From positions 6,972 through 70,971 of the forward strand of contig JBGCGC010000030.1 of the NCBI GenBank assembly GCA_045110475.1: a DNA stretch of 64,000 bases, given 5' to 3'. This stretch comes from Granulosicoccus sp045110475. Lineage in GTDB: Bacteria; Pseudomonadota; Gammaproteobacteria; Granulosicoccales; Granulosicoccaceae. Positions 53,013-62,336 of the stretch are shown here, in pieces. The notes beneath the pieces were generated by a model that was not told the DNA's origin, did no database searches, and saw nothing but the letters and a program-made list of their open reading frames with translations. Position numbers and translations under genes: made by a program. Numbering within the stretch: position 1 is the first letter of the stretch; each line of letters starts with the position of its first letter.

Positions 53013-55203
53013 GGTCTGGCAACGGCAGGTTCAGTAGTTTGCTCATTGTGATCAAGGCAGGTATCGCCCGTTCGATATCAATTGTTGGCAGCGTAGGCGT
53101 TGAGTCCTGTGTGGATGGCGTCTGTAAGGTTCCTGACTTGATAACCTGTGCAATCTGGCTGCGTTCCGTCGGTGAGAACTGGCCGAAGGTTCGGCGCAGC
53201 AGGGGTACGAGCTGCGTGAATCCGTCGGTGTTCAGTGTGCTTAGCCATTGATCGATCATGGCAAGCAAGGGTGTGTCGTGAACCAGAATCGCGCCGGATC
53301 CTTGCAGAAAACCTTCTAGCCAGCACGCAGTCTCCGATGGCTTATTCCCTTGTGACAGCGCGAAACTGAAGAGTCTGGCGGTATCGCTGGCGTCCATCTC
53401 ATTCGCATCGTACAACAGTCGTGTTGCGCATCCGGCGGGTTCGGGGCTGCTACCAGCTGTGTTTGCAACGCTTTTTAAGCTTTGTATGAATCCATCCAGT
53501 GCTGGCTTACTCTGTAGAGTTGTCAGTGCCTGGAAATAACCGCGCATCAGGCCAACCATCTCAATCGCTTTTTCATCCGCCATGCCTCTACAGGCCTGTG
53601 GCATGGCGATGTGTATTCGTGTCGTCAGGTGTTCCAGCACCTGTGACAAAGCGCTGCTGTCAGTGTTTCGAACATCGCCATAGCGCACGATACGCACTAA
53701 AGCCGGAACGGCCCTCATTAATTCCAGTGCATCGGTAGTGGAGGCGGCACTTCGATCCAGCTGTTTTACCAATACAGGTGCTACCGCTGGCAAGTCGGCC
53801 AGCAATGCCAGATCCAGTCGTTCGGTGATTGTATCGATACTGGCTTCATCCTGATCAGTTAGCAATACGCTGGCGGCGGCTGTAACAAGCGTGTTGCCGA
53901 AGCGCGATGCGTCCACAATATCCAGAACCATGGCTGGCTCCCATTGCAACTGCCAGACTTCCCGGAATGTGCCCATGGATCGGGAACGTTTCTTGTTGCC
54001 GTAGCGGATGCCCAGGGCCTGCAAACGGTGCAGGAACGCGCTGCGATTTTTTGCGCTCTCCTCGCGCAAGTCCAGTGTCAAATCGCGACTGGATGCCGTT
54101 GGCTTCAGGCGCAATCGTTTTATAAACTTGTCGATGTCGTTCTGTAGTGGCAAGTTAGCGATACCATCCGGGATCTCGCCCAGACGCTCGCCTGTCAATA
54201 AGGGTCTTTGTAATAGTGATAAAGGTGTAGCATCGCCTGCGCAGAATACCGTACGCATGGCCTCCAGAGATTCATCTAATCCGGGCTGTGGTCGACCGCG
54301 AAGCCCGGCAAGCGAGTGCGCCAGGCGAGTCGCTTCGATGATTGATGCGGATGAGCCTTCAAGATCCTGCTGGCGAAGTAGACGCGCAGCCCTGGTCATC
54401 CACGTGGTGAAGGGGTGCTGGCTCTGTGACCAGAGATGGTCGTACCAGCCTGGTGAGCGTATACCGGCACCATAACCACTGGCCATTGTGAGCCGCTCAT
54501 AACTCCAGGGTGTCCAGGTAGCCTTGACTTTGGCTTTCGTCAAGCCTTTGAGAAGCGCATTGTCTTCAGACACTTTGGGTACATTGATCAAGGCTGGCGC
54601 GTGCCAGGCGCCACAGACCACTGCAGGGTTCTCGAAGCCGTCACGCCTTGCTGCTTTAATCTGACGTCGCATCCACGCTTCGCGTAATAACGTTCTTTCA
54701 GATTCAGTCCGATCCAGATCACTGCGCAACACACAGACCGCTTCCAGTATGGCATCGAAGAACGTAGCTGAGTCATCACGTTCCTCCACCTTGTCATTCC
54801 ACCAGCGTTCGCCATCTGAGTACCCGTCGGCGCGAGCAAAAAGCTCGAAGGGGTCGCTGATAGGGGTAACTGAGATTGATTCGTCCTGTTGGAGAGCGAA
54901 ACTTATAGCCGCTGGCAGGTCCATACTTCTAAGCTCACAAGTATTCTCGTGGGCCCATTTCACTGTTTGCCATTCCGGTGAAAACCTTGCGAATGGATAG
55001 AACGCAGCAACCTGTGGCGCATCAGTTTGATACAACAGTGCGGCAAGCGGTGGCTTCATATCATCGTTAGCGACATGCTCGAGCAAGCCATCCATCTCGG
55101 CTGGCGCCTCAATCAATATGACATCAGGCCGTTGCTCATCAAGGGCCCGCAGTAAACTGCGCGCACAACCCGGACCATGATGTCGTATGCCATAGATTTT
55201 CAC
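53005..55203 (-). CDS. DUF5682 protein (YehM-like)
   Basis: 732 residues. The N-terminus shows the DUF5682 signature GIRHHGPGCARSLLRALDE followed by VILIEAPAEMDGLL. The YGAGIRSPGWYDHLWSQ segment near the middle and a long helical C-terminal half are also characteristic. The invariant-looking His pair and Glu hint at a hydrolase-like site, but this is guesswork. No membrane segment or signal peptide is seen. Gap of 9 bases to DUF4132 upstream and overlap of 8 bases with VWA downstream place it firmly in one operon. Confidence 0.82.
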   Translation of the reverse strand: MKIYGIRHHGPGCARSLLRALDEQRPDVILIEAPAEMDGLLEHVANDDMKPPLAALLYQTDAPQVAAFYPFARFSPEWQTVKWAHENTCELRSMDLPAAISFALQQDESISVTPISDPFELFARADGYSDGERWWNDKVEERDDSATFFDAILEAVCVLRSDLDRTESERTLLREAWMRRQIKAARRDGFENPAVVCGAWHAPALINVPKVSEDNALLKGLTKAKVKATWTPWSYERLTMASGYGAGIRSPGWYDHLWSQSQHPFTTWMTRAARLLRQQDLEGSSASIIEATRLAHSLAGLRGRPQPGLDESLEAMRTVFCAGDATPLSLLQRPLLTGERLGEIPDGIANLPLQNDIDKFIKRLRLKPTASSRDLTLDLREESAKNRSAFLHRLQALGIRYGNKKRSRSMGTFREVWQLQWEPAMVLDIVDASRFGNTLVTAAASVLLTDQDEASIDTITERLDLALLADLPAVAPVLVKQLDRSAASTTDALELMRAVPALVRIVRYGDVRNTDSSALSQVLEHLTTRIHIAMPQACRGMADEKAIEMVGLMRGYFQALTTLQSKPALDGFIQSLKSVANTAGSSPEPAGCATRLLYDANEMDASDTARLFSFALSQGNKPSETACWLEGFLQGSGAILVHDTPLLAMIDQWLSTLNTDGFTQLVPLLRRTFGQFSPTERSQIAQVIKSGTLQTPSTQDSTPTLPTIDIERAIPALITMSKLLNLPLPDHD

Positions 55204-55212
55204 GTGTTGAAT

Positions 55213-58200
55213 CTAAGCGATGATGGCTTGCAGGTCGGTAACTGTCTCTGAATACACCACCGCTGGAACTTCCCCGAACGTCAGCACTCTCGGATCATCT
55301 GAACTACTTGCTTCATTGAAAACGAAGTTACCCGTTTTCTCCGCTTCATCTTTCATGAACATTGCTTTGCCTAATACGATGCTGTCGCCCGGATCCTGAC
55401 CGATGTAGAAGTCTTCTATAGCCAGTGTTACTGAAACTGCTGTGCCCGGGTAGTTTTTATAGTAGGTGCAAATGGTGGCTCCATCGCCCATCGATCCACG
55501 GGCCCATCCCAGTTTTTCAGCACGCGAGCGAAAAGTGCCGCTAGCGACCTCCTGTCCGTCTATCAGCACCAGGGATTTGCGATTGACATGTGCTGAATCC
55601 AGTTTGGCAACAGGACGGCCAAGTTGCGCGAAGGGCGGTTTGATTTTCATTCGAGAAAAATGATCATTCCAGTCTTTTAGCGTGGTCTCATCCATCGCTA
55701 ACGGGTGTGCCATAACAACATCGTGGTCCTTGTCATCGAGCTCTATCAGCTCACCGGCTGCATTGGCAAGCAGTCCATTCGGATATCGACGGAACAATCG
55801 GCGCATCTGCCCGTTAGCATCATTGGCACACCAGACTATCTGCGAAGCGTAGGTCTGCAGAAAAGGATTGACTTCAAATAGTTCTGACCAGCGTGCAGTG
55901 AGCCAGCGACGCTGATTGATCAATGCCTGTTCGAGCCTGACGGTTTGCCCTTTGACTGTTTCACGGATCAGTTTACGTAATGTCCTTATATCGTCAAGAG
56001 CCTCTGAGGGTAGAGAGGAAGGTGGGGACTTGGTCTGTGTTTCAGTTTCCGGATTCAGGAACATCAACTTGAAATCAGTTTGTAATACCGCGACGACATC
56101 AGTGCCGCTCAATGCGCGTTGATAGTCGGTGTTGAACCCGAGGGTAGGGACGATGATGTCAGCCAGTTCATCCATTGACACACCTTGTAACCGGGCAGCC
56201 TGTTCAAGTGAGGCTTTGCAGGCTTTACCGATGTTGCGGAATCGACGACTGTATCGATTAGCAAGTGTCTCGAGCATCATTAACGACTCATCGGCAGGTA
56301 CCAAAGCCACGGCCTGTGCTGCATATTCTGCCAGTTTGTGACGGGACGCTTTGGCCCAGCTATCAATGGGTGCTGTTAATGCCGGCAGAATACGTTGATC
56401 GCCTAGCAATCCCGCCAGTGTCAGCACCCAGCGATCTGCTGCCTGCTGTGATGATGCTAACCACTGCTGCAACACGGCAAGTGCAAAGTCTCCGGAGTTT
56501 TTCCGATTGATGTGAGTGAGAAGGATAGTGTTATCCGGTGCAGGGTTTATGGATTTATGTCTTGCCTGTTTTGTAATCAACCATGTTATCTCATGCTCTT
56601 GTAGGGCGTTGCCTTGCGTTGTGGATAATGTTGGAAGTGAACTTAAATCCAACCAGCTGGTGGACGCGGGTAGTTTCAAGGTTTTTTTCTTGCGCTCGAT
56701 GTCGGCTTGTAGCTCTTCAAGGGTCTGTTTGGTTTTACTCTCGATCACAGTGGGTGCATGACCGAAACCTTCGAGCGCTTTTGTGATGGCCTGTTTGACT
56801 TTGGCGGGGTGTTTTTCGTTGGCTGTCGCTTTCAATGTATCTATGGCATCAGCGTTACCAATTTCATTGAGTAGTTCGACAGCACCTAGCCGCGCGTCGG
56901 CTTTCTTGTGTTTTAACAGTTCACAAGATTTACCTATCGTATTGTTGATGGATTCGTGTTTCAGACCATCAACTGCAAGTGAGCGTGTCGTTTTTTTCTT
57001 GTGTTGAAGTAACAGCCATAGCTCAGTTTCGATCAGTGAGGGGGATGCATCGATAACGGTTTTCCAGCAGCTTATCTGAAGTGTACTCTCGGGGTTCGGA
57101 TTTTCCTGTATGTAGTTAGTCGCCCATTGTCGTGCCTCAGGGACTGGTGGTTCTGCAGCTATTGCTCCCTCGAGCATTCTTGCTAAGACAGTGCAGGCGC
57201 TACGCGTGTTCAGATCAAAGCTGTTTGAATCATTCACTTTATCGAACACAGCCTGGCCGCCTGAGTGCCAGTTTTCGGCGGCGATTTTAAAGTACCGTGT
57301 GTATTCTTTACCAGCGTTAAATGGGGTAAGCTGCGAATCGAATTGGCAGTCTACGAGTTTTTTCATCATTAACTGCGGTGCGGAGTCTGCCAGGTATTCC
57401 ATGGCCAGGTTGTAATTGCCCATAGGCTGTGTCATTGATAATGATTGAACCAGCTCTGCGTGCTCGCCATCGCGCGCCCTGTCAAGGTGAACCAGAGGAT
57501 AAAATAGCTTTCTCTCAACGCAATGCTGGATACATTGCGCATCGAACGCATCAGTTACCTCGACTATGCTAGACCAGGAAATCACACCGTCCTCAGTGTT
57601 ATAGGAAACCTTGTCTATCGCCTGTATCAGTTTCTCGATGATGTGCGGGCGATCGCGTGCGATGAGTGCCTGTAGTGGTCCTACATTCCAGTGTCTATGA
57701 CCATAGGTTATCGGTTTCTGTATATAAGATAAAAATAGTTCCAGCATCTTGTCGTCAGACAATTGCAAAATCGTCTCTTCGAACGGATTTGTACTGTCGT
57801 CGAATTGGGCAACGCTTCCTTCGCTTGTCTTGCTTATCCAGAGTATGGATAAAAACATATCGTCTACACCATACTCACGTAGCCTATCGAAGATTTGCGC
57901 TAATAGAGGTCTTTCGGGGCTATTTCGATAAGCACAATTGCCGAGAAACAGGTGGATTGGCCGCTCATGTTTAACGGGACTCTGACTGGCAATTCGATGA
58001 ATGAACAACTCGAAGACAGCTTTCGAGACGGTTGTCTCGGCTGCTTCATCAATGGAGGCGCTCAATAGGTCACTGGCATCCCACGAAGCAGCTTCAAGAT
58101 TAAACTGCTCGATACAATCAAGACGCTGGTTATCAAGATAATCCTGAATTAGTAGCCCCAGCGGTCGGCGCTTGTTACACAGGCGTTGCAGAATTTGTTC

Positions 58201-58221
58201 GGCAGTTTTTTCACGAGCCAT
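55213..58221 (-). CDS. DUF4132 protein (YehI/MolR-like)
   Basis: 1002 residues from ATG 58221 preceded by AAGGACC; a longer frame to 58260 would overlap the AAA gene and has weaker support. The central region contains HEAT-like helical repeats (LAVDGLKHES, KKADARLGAVELLNEIGNADAIDTLKATANEKHPAKVKQAITKALEGF), suggesting a scaffold. The last 300 residues match DUF4132 (HPLAMDETTLKDWNDHFSRMKIKPPFAQLGRP, RAEKLGWARGSMGDGA, GEVPAVVYSETVTDLQ). E. coli homologues were once annotated as molybdate regulators without proof. In this cassette it may bind or recognise the target. Confidence 0.85.
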   Translation of the reverse strand: MAREKTAEQILQRLCNKRRPLGLLIQDYLDNQRLDCIEQFNLEAASWDASDLLSASIDEAAETTVSKAVFELFIHRIASQSPVKHERPIHLFLGNCAYRNSPERPLLAQIFDRLREYGVDDMFLSILWISKTSEGSVAQFDDSTNPFEETILQLSDDKMLELFLSYIQKPITYGHRHWNVGPLQALIARDRPHIIEKLIQAIDKVSYNTEDGVISWSSIVEVTDAFDAQCIQHCVERKLFYPLVHLDRARDGEHAELVQSLSMTQPMGNYNLAMEYLADSAPQLMMKKLVDCQFDSQLTPFNAGKEYTRYFKIAAENWHSGGQAVFDKVNDSNSFDLNTRSACTVLARMLEGAIAAEPPVPEARQWATNYIQENPNPESTLQISCWKTVIDASPSLIETELWLLLQHKKKTTRSLAVDGLKHESINNTIGKSCELLKHKKADARLGAVELLNEIGNADAIDTLKATANEKHPAKVKQAITKALEGFGHAPTVIESKTKQTLEELQADIERKKKTLKLPASTSWLDLSSLPTLSTTQGNALQEHEITWLITKQARHKSINPAPDNTILLTHINRKNSGDFALAVLQQWLASSQQAADRWVLTLAGLLGDQRILPALTAPIDSWAKASRHKLAEYAAQAVALVPADESLMMLETLANRYSRRFRNIGKACKASLEQAARLQGVSMDELADIIVPTLGFNTDYQRALSGTDVVAVLQTDFKLMFLNPETETQTKSPPSSLPSEALDDIRTLRKLIRETVKGQTVRLEQALINQRRWLTARWSELFEVNPFLQTYASQIVWCANDANGQMRRLFRRYPNGLLANAAGELIELDDKDHDVVMAHPLAMDETTLKDWNDHFSRMKIKPPFAQLGRPVAKLDSAHVNRKSLVLIDGQEVASGTFRSRAEKLGWARGSMGDGATICTYYKNYPGTAVSVTLAIEDFYIGQDPGDSIVLGKAMFMKDEAEKTGNFVFNEASSSDDPRVLTFGEVPAVVYSETVTDLQAIIA

Positions 58222-58241
58222 TGGTATGAGGTCCTTTTTAT

Positions 58242-59321
58242 TTACAATTGATCCCGACATGCTCTATACAGATCTTTCCAGCCTTCGCGCTCTTTAACTA
58301 CTGTTTCCAGATATTCCTTGAACACCGCTGGATCCTGAGTGGGATCTTTCACGATTGCACCCACCATGCCGGTCGCCAGATCATGTGCGTTCATCGTGCC
58401 ATCACCGAAATGCCCCGCCAGACACAGGCCATTGGTTACAACGGATATGGCTTCAGCCGTAGATAACGTTCCACTGGGGGACTTCACCTTCGCCTCGCCG
58501 CTCTCGGTGGCGCCTGATCTGAGTTCGCGGAATATTGTCACTACACGGCGAATTTCTTCCAGCGCAGGCGGTTCGGCAGGTAGTGCCAATGCACTGGCCA
58601 TTGAGGCGACGCGTGATTGCACAATGTCTACTTCTGTGTCGAGATTTTTAGGTAACGGTAATACGACAGTGTTAAACCGACGCTGTAGGGCTGACGAGAG
58701 TTCATTTACGCCGCGATCCCGAGAGTTGGCTGTAGCTATGACGTTAAATCCGGTGTTAGCCTGAACCTCTTCGCTGAGTTCGGGAATAGGCAGGATCTTT
58801 TCGGAGAGAATGGTGATCAGTGTGTCCTGCACATCTGAGGCTATGCGCGTAAGCTCCTCAATGCGGCACAGTTTGCCATCACGCATGGCATGCATCATGG
58901 GCGAGGGCACCAGTGCTTCCATGGATGGTCCTTTTGCTAGCAAATGCGCGTAGTTCCAGTTATAGCGCATCGCCTCTTCGCCGATACCTGATGTGCCCTG
59001 AACCAGCAACTTGGAATCGCCTGAGATGGCGGCGCTCAGATGCTCCGACACCCAGGATTTAGCCGTGCCCGGAACACCTAGCAGCAGCAGAGCTCGATCG
59101 GTGGCAAGTGTCGCCACGGCAACTTCCATGAGACGTCTGTCACCGATGTATTTGGGTGTTACTTCATATCCATTGTCGAGAGTGACACCTGACAGATAGT
59201 CTGTGACCGCCCACGGGGAAAGTTTCCATTGATCTGGCCGTGGCCTTGTATCGTGTTGCGCAAGAGCCTCAAGCTCATCGGCATATTGCGATTCGGCATG
59301 TTCGCGCAGAACTGTTGTCAT
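58242..59321 (-). CDS. MoxR-family AAA+ ATPase (YehL-like)
   Basis: 359 residues. Walker A is GVPGTAKS at 82-89. The Walker B equivalent is RIEELTRI (about 153-160) rather than the usual hhhhDE; sensor 1 is IATANSRDRG with Asn199, and an arginine-finger region ALQRRF is at 211-216. It likely forms a hexameric remodelling ATPase that works with the VWA protein. Its stop is 20 bases from the DUF4132 start and its start overlaps the DUF5691 gene by four bases. Confidence 0.92.
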   Translation of the reverse strand: MTTVLREHAESQYADELEALAQHDTRPRPDQWKLSPWAVTDYLSGVTLDNGYEVTPKYIGDRRLMEVAVATLATDRALLLLGVPGTAKSWVSEHLSAAISGDSKLLVQGTSGIGEEAMRYNWNYAHLLAKGPSMEALVPSPMMHAMRDGKLCRIEELTRIASDVQDTLITILSEKILPIPELSEEVQANTGFNVIATANSRDRGVNELSSALQRRFNTVVLPLPKNLDTEVDIVQSRVASMASALALPAEPPALEEIRRVVTIFRELRSGATESGEAKVKSPSGTLSTAEAISVVTNGLCLAGHFGDGTMNAHDLATGMVGAIVKDPTQDPAVFKEYLETVVKEREGWKDLYRACRDQL

Positions 59322-60829
59322 GTTGCGGGCCCGTTTGGATCGTTGTGGTCAGGAAAATGTTTCAGATAGCTGTACCGGAATTCCAGCACCCAGGCAAACT
59401 CTTCGGCGGGTGCTGACAGACTCTTCAATCGGCCAATACGCTCGAGTATGTTGGGTATTTCGTATCGATCGCAACAACTGGCTAACGCTACGGCATCAGA
59501 TTTTGAAATCACGCTGTTAGGGGATGACACCCAGTCGGACGCTGTCTTGTGTAATTGTCGATGTCGCTGTGCGTTCAGAGCCGGGAGCAGTTGCCGTAAC
59601 AAGGCGAGTTGTTGAGCTTCTGAAAGTTTAAGGGGTTCAAGAAGATCAGCGATCTGGCTTTTCTCGCGGCCTGCCAGTAGTTGTGTGATAGATGAAATAC
59701 CGCTGTCGGTCTTGTCAGTTTCTGTTAGTTGCTTTAGCAAAGATGCAAGACCACGTGTTCCGGAATGCTGTCGTGCTGATCGCTGCCAGGCGGTCAGTAT
59801 TGTGTCTGACCAGTCAGGATCAATCTTCAGTGAGAAAGGCTTATTATGATTCAGGATGGTTATCCAGTCCTGGAGTGGTAGAGCGCTGAGTATCTGAATT
59901 ATCCAGAATGCTTTTGGACCGATCCCGGACGGTGGTTTCTCGCGGATTCCATCTTGTACCCATTGCGGGTCAAACGCTTTCGGAGGATTTACGGATATTT
60001 TTTGGCCTTTGAGAAGACTGTGTGACAGTTCTACAATCATGGCTGCGCGTTGCAGGCTGCGTTGGCGGAAACCTGCATCAGGCATTGCCATCAGTGCGCT
60101 TGTTGCCAGCTGACGGACGGATTGTCGTCGTTCAGACAACGCACGTTCCAACCAATGTTCATGAACGGGATCAGGGTGCAGCGACGCAAGCTTCACAAAT
60201 GCTTCGCGGGCATCTGCTGACTCACTTGTCCAAGCCTGAATTATTGCATCAGCAGCTCGTTGTGGGTCGCTAATCAGATAATGATTGAACCATAGCTCTC
60301 GCTGTGCTGGTGTGCCAGTGTTCCACCACTCGTCATTAACTGTCTGGTTGGGATTACCGTCAAGCCATGACCATTTTTTCATCTGTCGGGCCAGCCACTG
60401 GCCTCGATTACCGACAATATCAGCGATTGGTAATCGCATATCTATATGTGACTGCCCAAAGTCAAGCAGCAAGGGTAGCAATCGGGGTGGGGCCAGATAG
60501 TCGTGTGCGCGAGTAACGTTTATCCACTCAATCAACAAGGGCTGCAGAGAGCGCTGGTACAAGTCTTGGGCACACTGGGCAGCTATTGAGGATACATAGG
60601 TTTTTTGCTCCGGGGAGCATGATTGTGGCAAGGGTGCTGAGACTGGCACAATGCCGGCACGCTTAACTATGTGTTCTAGTGCAGCGGCTTGAAGCAATGC
60701 GGCGCTGGGTTGCGTTTGTGTTACTAAGCTTGCCCATGTGGCGTTTAGTGATGCGTGGGGGGCTGGACCAAGCTCTTTACACCGTTGCGTCCCAAGTAGA
60801 GCTGCTTTAATTATGCTTGGCTGATTCAT
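59318..60829 (-). CDS. DUF5691 protein
   Basis: 503 residues. The N-terminal IIKAALLGTQRCKELG pattern is the family hallmark, as is the middle section AFVKLASLHPDPVHEHWLERALSERRQSVRQLATSALMAMP, a HEAT-type repeat. The rest is helical, so it probably forms a curved scaffold. Members occur with SWIM, MoxR and VWA genes in many bacteria (family knowledge). Four-base overlaps with both neighbours. Molecular function unknown. Confidence 0.8.
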   Translation of the reverse strand: MNQPSIIKAALLGTQRCKELGPAPHASLNATWASLVTQTQPSAALLQAAALEHIVKRAGIVPVSAPLPQSCSPEQKTYVSSIAAQCAQDLYQRSLQPLLIEWINVTRAHDYLAPPRLLPLLLDFGQSHIDMRLPIADIVGNRGQWLARQMKKWSWLDGNPNQTVNDEWWNTGTPAQRELWFNHYLISDPQRAADAIIQAWTSESADAREAFVKLASLHPDPVHEHWLERALSERRQSVRQLATSALMAMPDAGFRQRSLQRAAMIVELSHSLLKGQKISVNPPKAFDPQWVQDGIREKPPSGIGPKAFWIIQILSALPLQDWITILNHNKPFSLKIDPDWSDTILTAWQRSARQHSGTRGLASLLKQLTETDKTDSGISSITQLLAGREKSQIADLLEPLKLSEAQQLALLRQLLPALNAQRHRQLHKTASDWVSSPNSVISKSDAVALASCCDRYEIPNILERIGRLKSLSAPAEEFAWVLEFRYSYLKHFPDHNDPNGPAT

Positions 60830-62151
60830 TGTGAATGTGCACGCAGCGAGAACCAGGTTTCATGATCTCTGAGCGCATGTATGCGGCAGCTATCGCCGTC
60901 CCATTCACCTGCTAGAAGAGTGGGCTGCCCGCCACATACCCCGTTGATCATTAAATATTCTTCGGGAGTTGCTTTTAGCGGTAGACCATGTCCTTGGTCA
61001 TCGATCAGAATCAGGGCATTGTTGTCGTGTAAGAGGGGCTGAGCGTTCAATAGAAAAGGATATCTGCTTTGCCATGGGTTCAATGCCATGGACTGCGATA
61101 CCCGCTGTAAAAGCTGTCCAATGGAGTCGGCGTGTACATTGATCTGATCGTGCTTGATTGCCTCTGCTTTATCGCTTGTGGGGATGGCACGTTCAGGCAC
61201 AGCGCCAGGATAGTAAGCCAGCTCTGTACTGATAGTCGACCCTACCGGCCAGAATCCTGCCGGCACAGCATCAGAGGTATTAAACGACAGAATCAATGCC
61301 CATTGATTATGGTTTTGTCCGTATAACCAATTGGCAAATGAAGTCAGTTTCTCTACGCGAGAGATGGTCTGAAATGCAACAAACCAGTTATCGCTGACAA
61401 ATTGTGATTTGAGTACTTCTTCCTTGTCGATCTGCCAGCCAATACGCTGTTCAATTTCCCGTCGAAGATCGTTGCTTAACAGATCGCGTTGCTGGTAGCT
61501 TTGTAGCATCGCGTACAGCGAACCCATTTCATACAACAAGTGCTGTTCCCATTGAGGCGTTGAATGCACCCAGTCGCCGAGAATACGAACCTGACGCGCC
61601 AGTCCGGGGGCTTGATAGTCAATCAGACGCCGTGCAGCAGTGTCCCATGTTTCTGATTTTTCTATTGCAGGCTGGCCCAGACCCTGGCTGATGATATCGA
61701 GTAGAAATTCCTGTAGGAAAGTAATTCCCTCATCAACGCGCGCAGTCCGTTTTTCAAGTGTCTTTGCTACTGATGCTTCGTTTTTTGGTTTGCGATTCTT
61801 GTTTGTCTGAGACTTTTTCGCTTCCCGTGCTGCTCGGCTTTCATGCCAGGCTGTTACCCAGTCTGGCGTTTCCTTTTGTCGAAACAGTGATAGATCGTCG
61901 GCAGCCAGAAACATCAGTCCGAGTCCATGTTTACATGGAAATTTGCGACTGGGGCATGTACAGTTGCATGCAAGCTCTGGCAGCGCGACTTGGGTCATAT
62001 AAGGCTTGCTGCCAGAACCTTTAGCCAATCCCCATAGCATATGTCCGGTATGGCCAAGATCGGACCATTTACTGTGTGTGGCCAAGGCCTTGCCGGCTTT
62101 GTAGGAGGCGGCATCGGGTGCAAGTACTGTGACCTGATCGGCGGTAATCAT
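60826..62151 (-). CDS. SWIM zinc-finger protein of MoxR cassette (YehQ-like)
   Basis: 441 residues. A SWIM zinc finger (CxC...CxH) is seen near the N-terminus: Cys64, Cys66, Cys73 and His75 in ACNCTCPSRKFPCKHGLGL. The SWIM fold binds DNA or protein. It is followed by a helical middle with a lysine-rich stretch at about 110-140 (REAKKSQTNKNRKPKNEASV) and a C-terminal region of unknown fold. It is the first gene of the operon, so its upstream region (62152-62336) holds the operon promoter opposite the Sel1 gene. E. coli YehQ has the same motif but is longer. Confidence 0.86.
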   Translation of the reverse strand: MITADQVTVLAPDAASYKAGKALATHSKWSDLGHTGHMLWGLAKGSGSKPYMTQVALPELACNCTCPSRKFPCKHGLGLMFLAADDLSLFRQKETPDWVTAWHESRAAREAKKSQTNKNRKPKNEASVAKTLEKRTARVDEGITFLQEFLLDIISQGLGQPAIEKSETWDTAARRLIDYQAPGLARQVRILGDWVHSTPQWEQHLLYEMGSLYAMLQSYQQRDLLSNDLRREIEQRIGWQIDKEEVLKSQFVSDNWFVAFQTISRVEKLTSFANWLYGQNHNQWALILSFNTSDAVPAGFWPVGSTISTELAYYPGAVPERAIPTSDKAEAIKHDQINVHADSIGQLLQRVSQSMALNPWQSRYPFLLNAQPLLHDNNALILIDDQGHGLPLKATPEEYLMINGVCGGQPTLLAGEWDGDSCRIHALRDHETWFSLRAHSQ

Positions 62152-62336
62152 ATCGGACGAATGTTATCAGCCTTGTGGTGCCTGGCGTTTGTAGAAACAG
62201 GTAAATTACGTGCCGGTGTCAATTATTACCAATGAACAATAAAGGTTACCCGGTTTCTCTGAGCTACCATGTATCGATAGTTGTGCATTTACAGCAGTTG
62301 TTCAGACTCAAGAAAAATTCACACACGTTAGACCAC

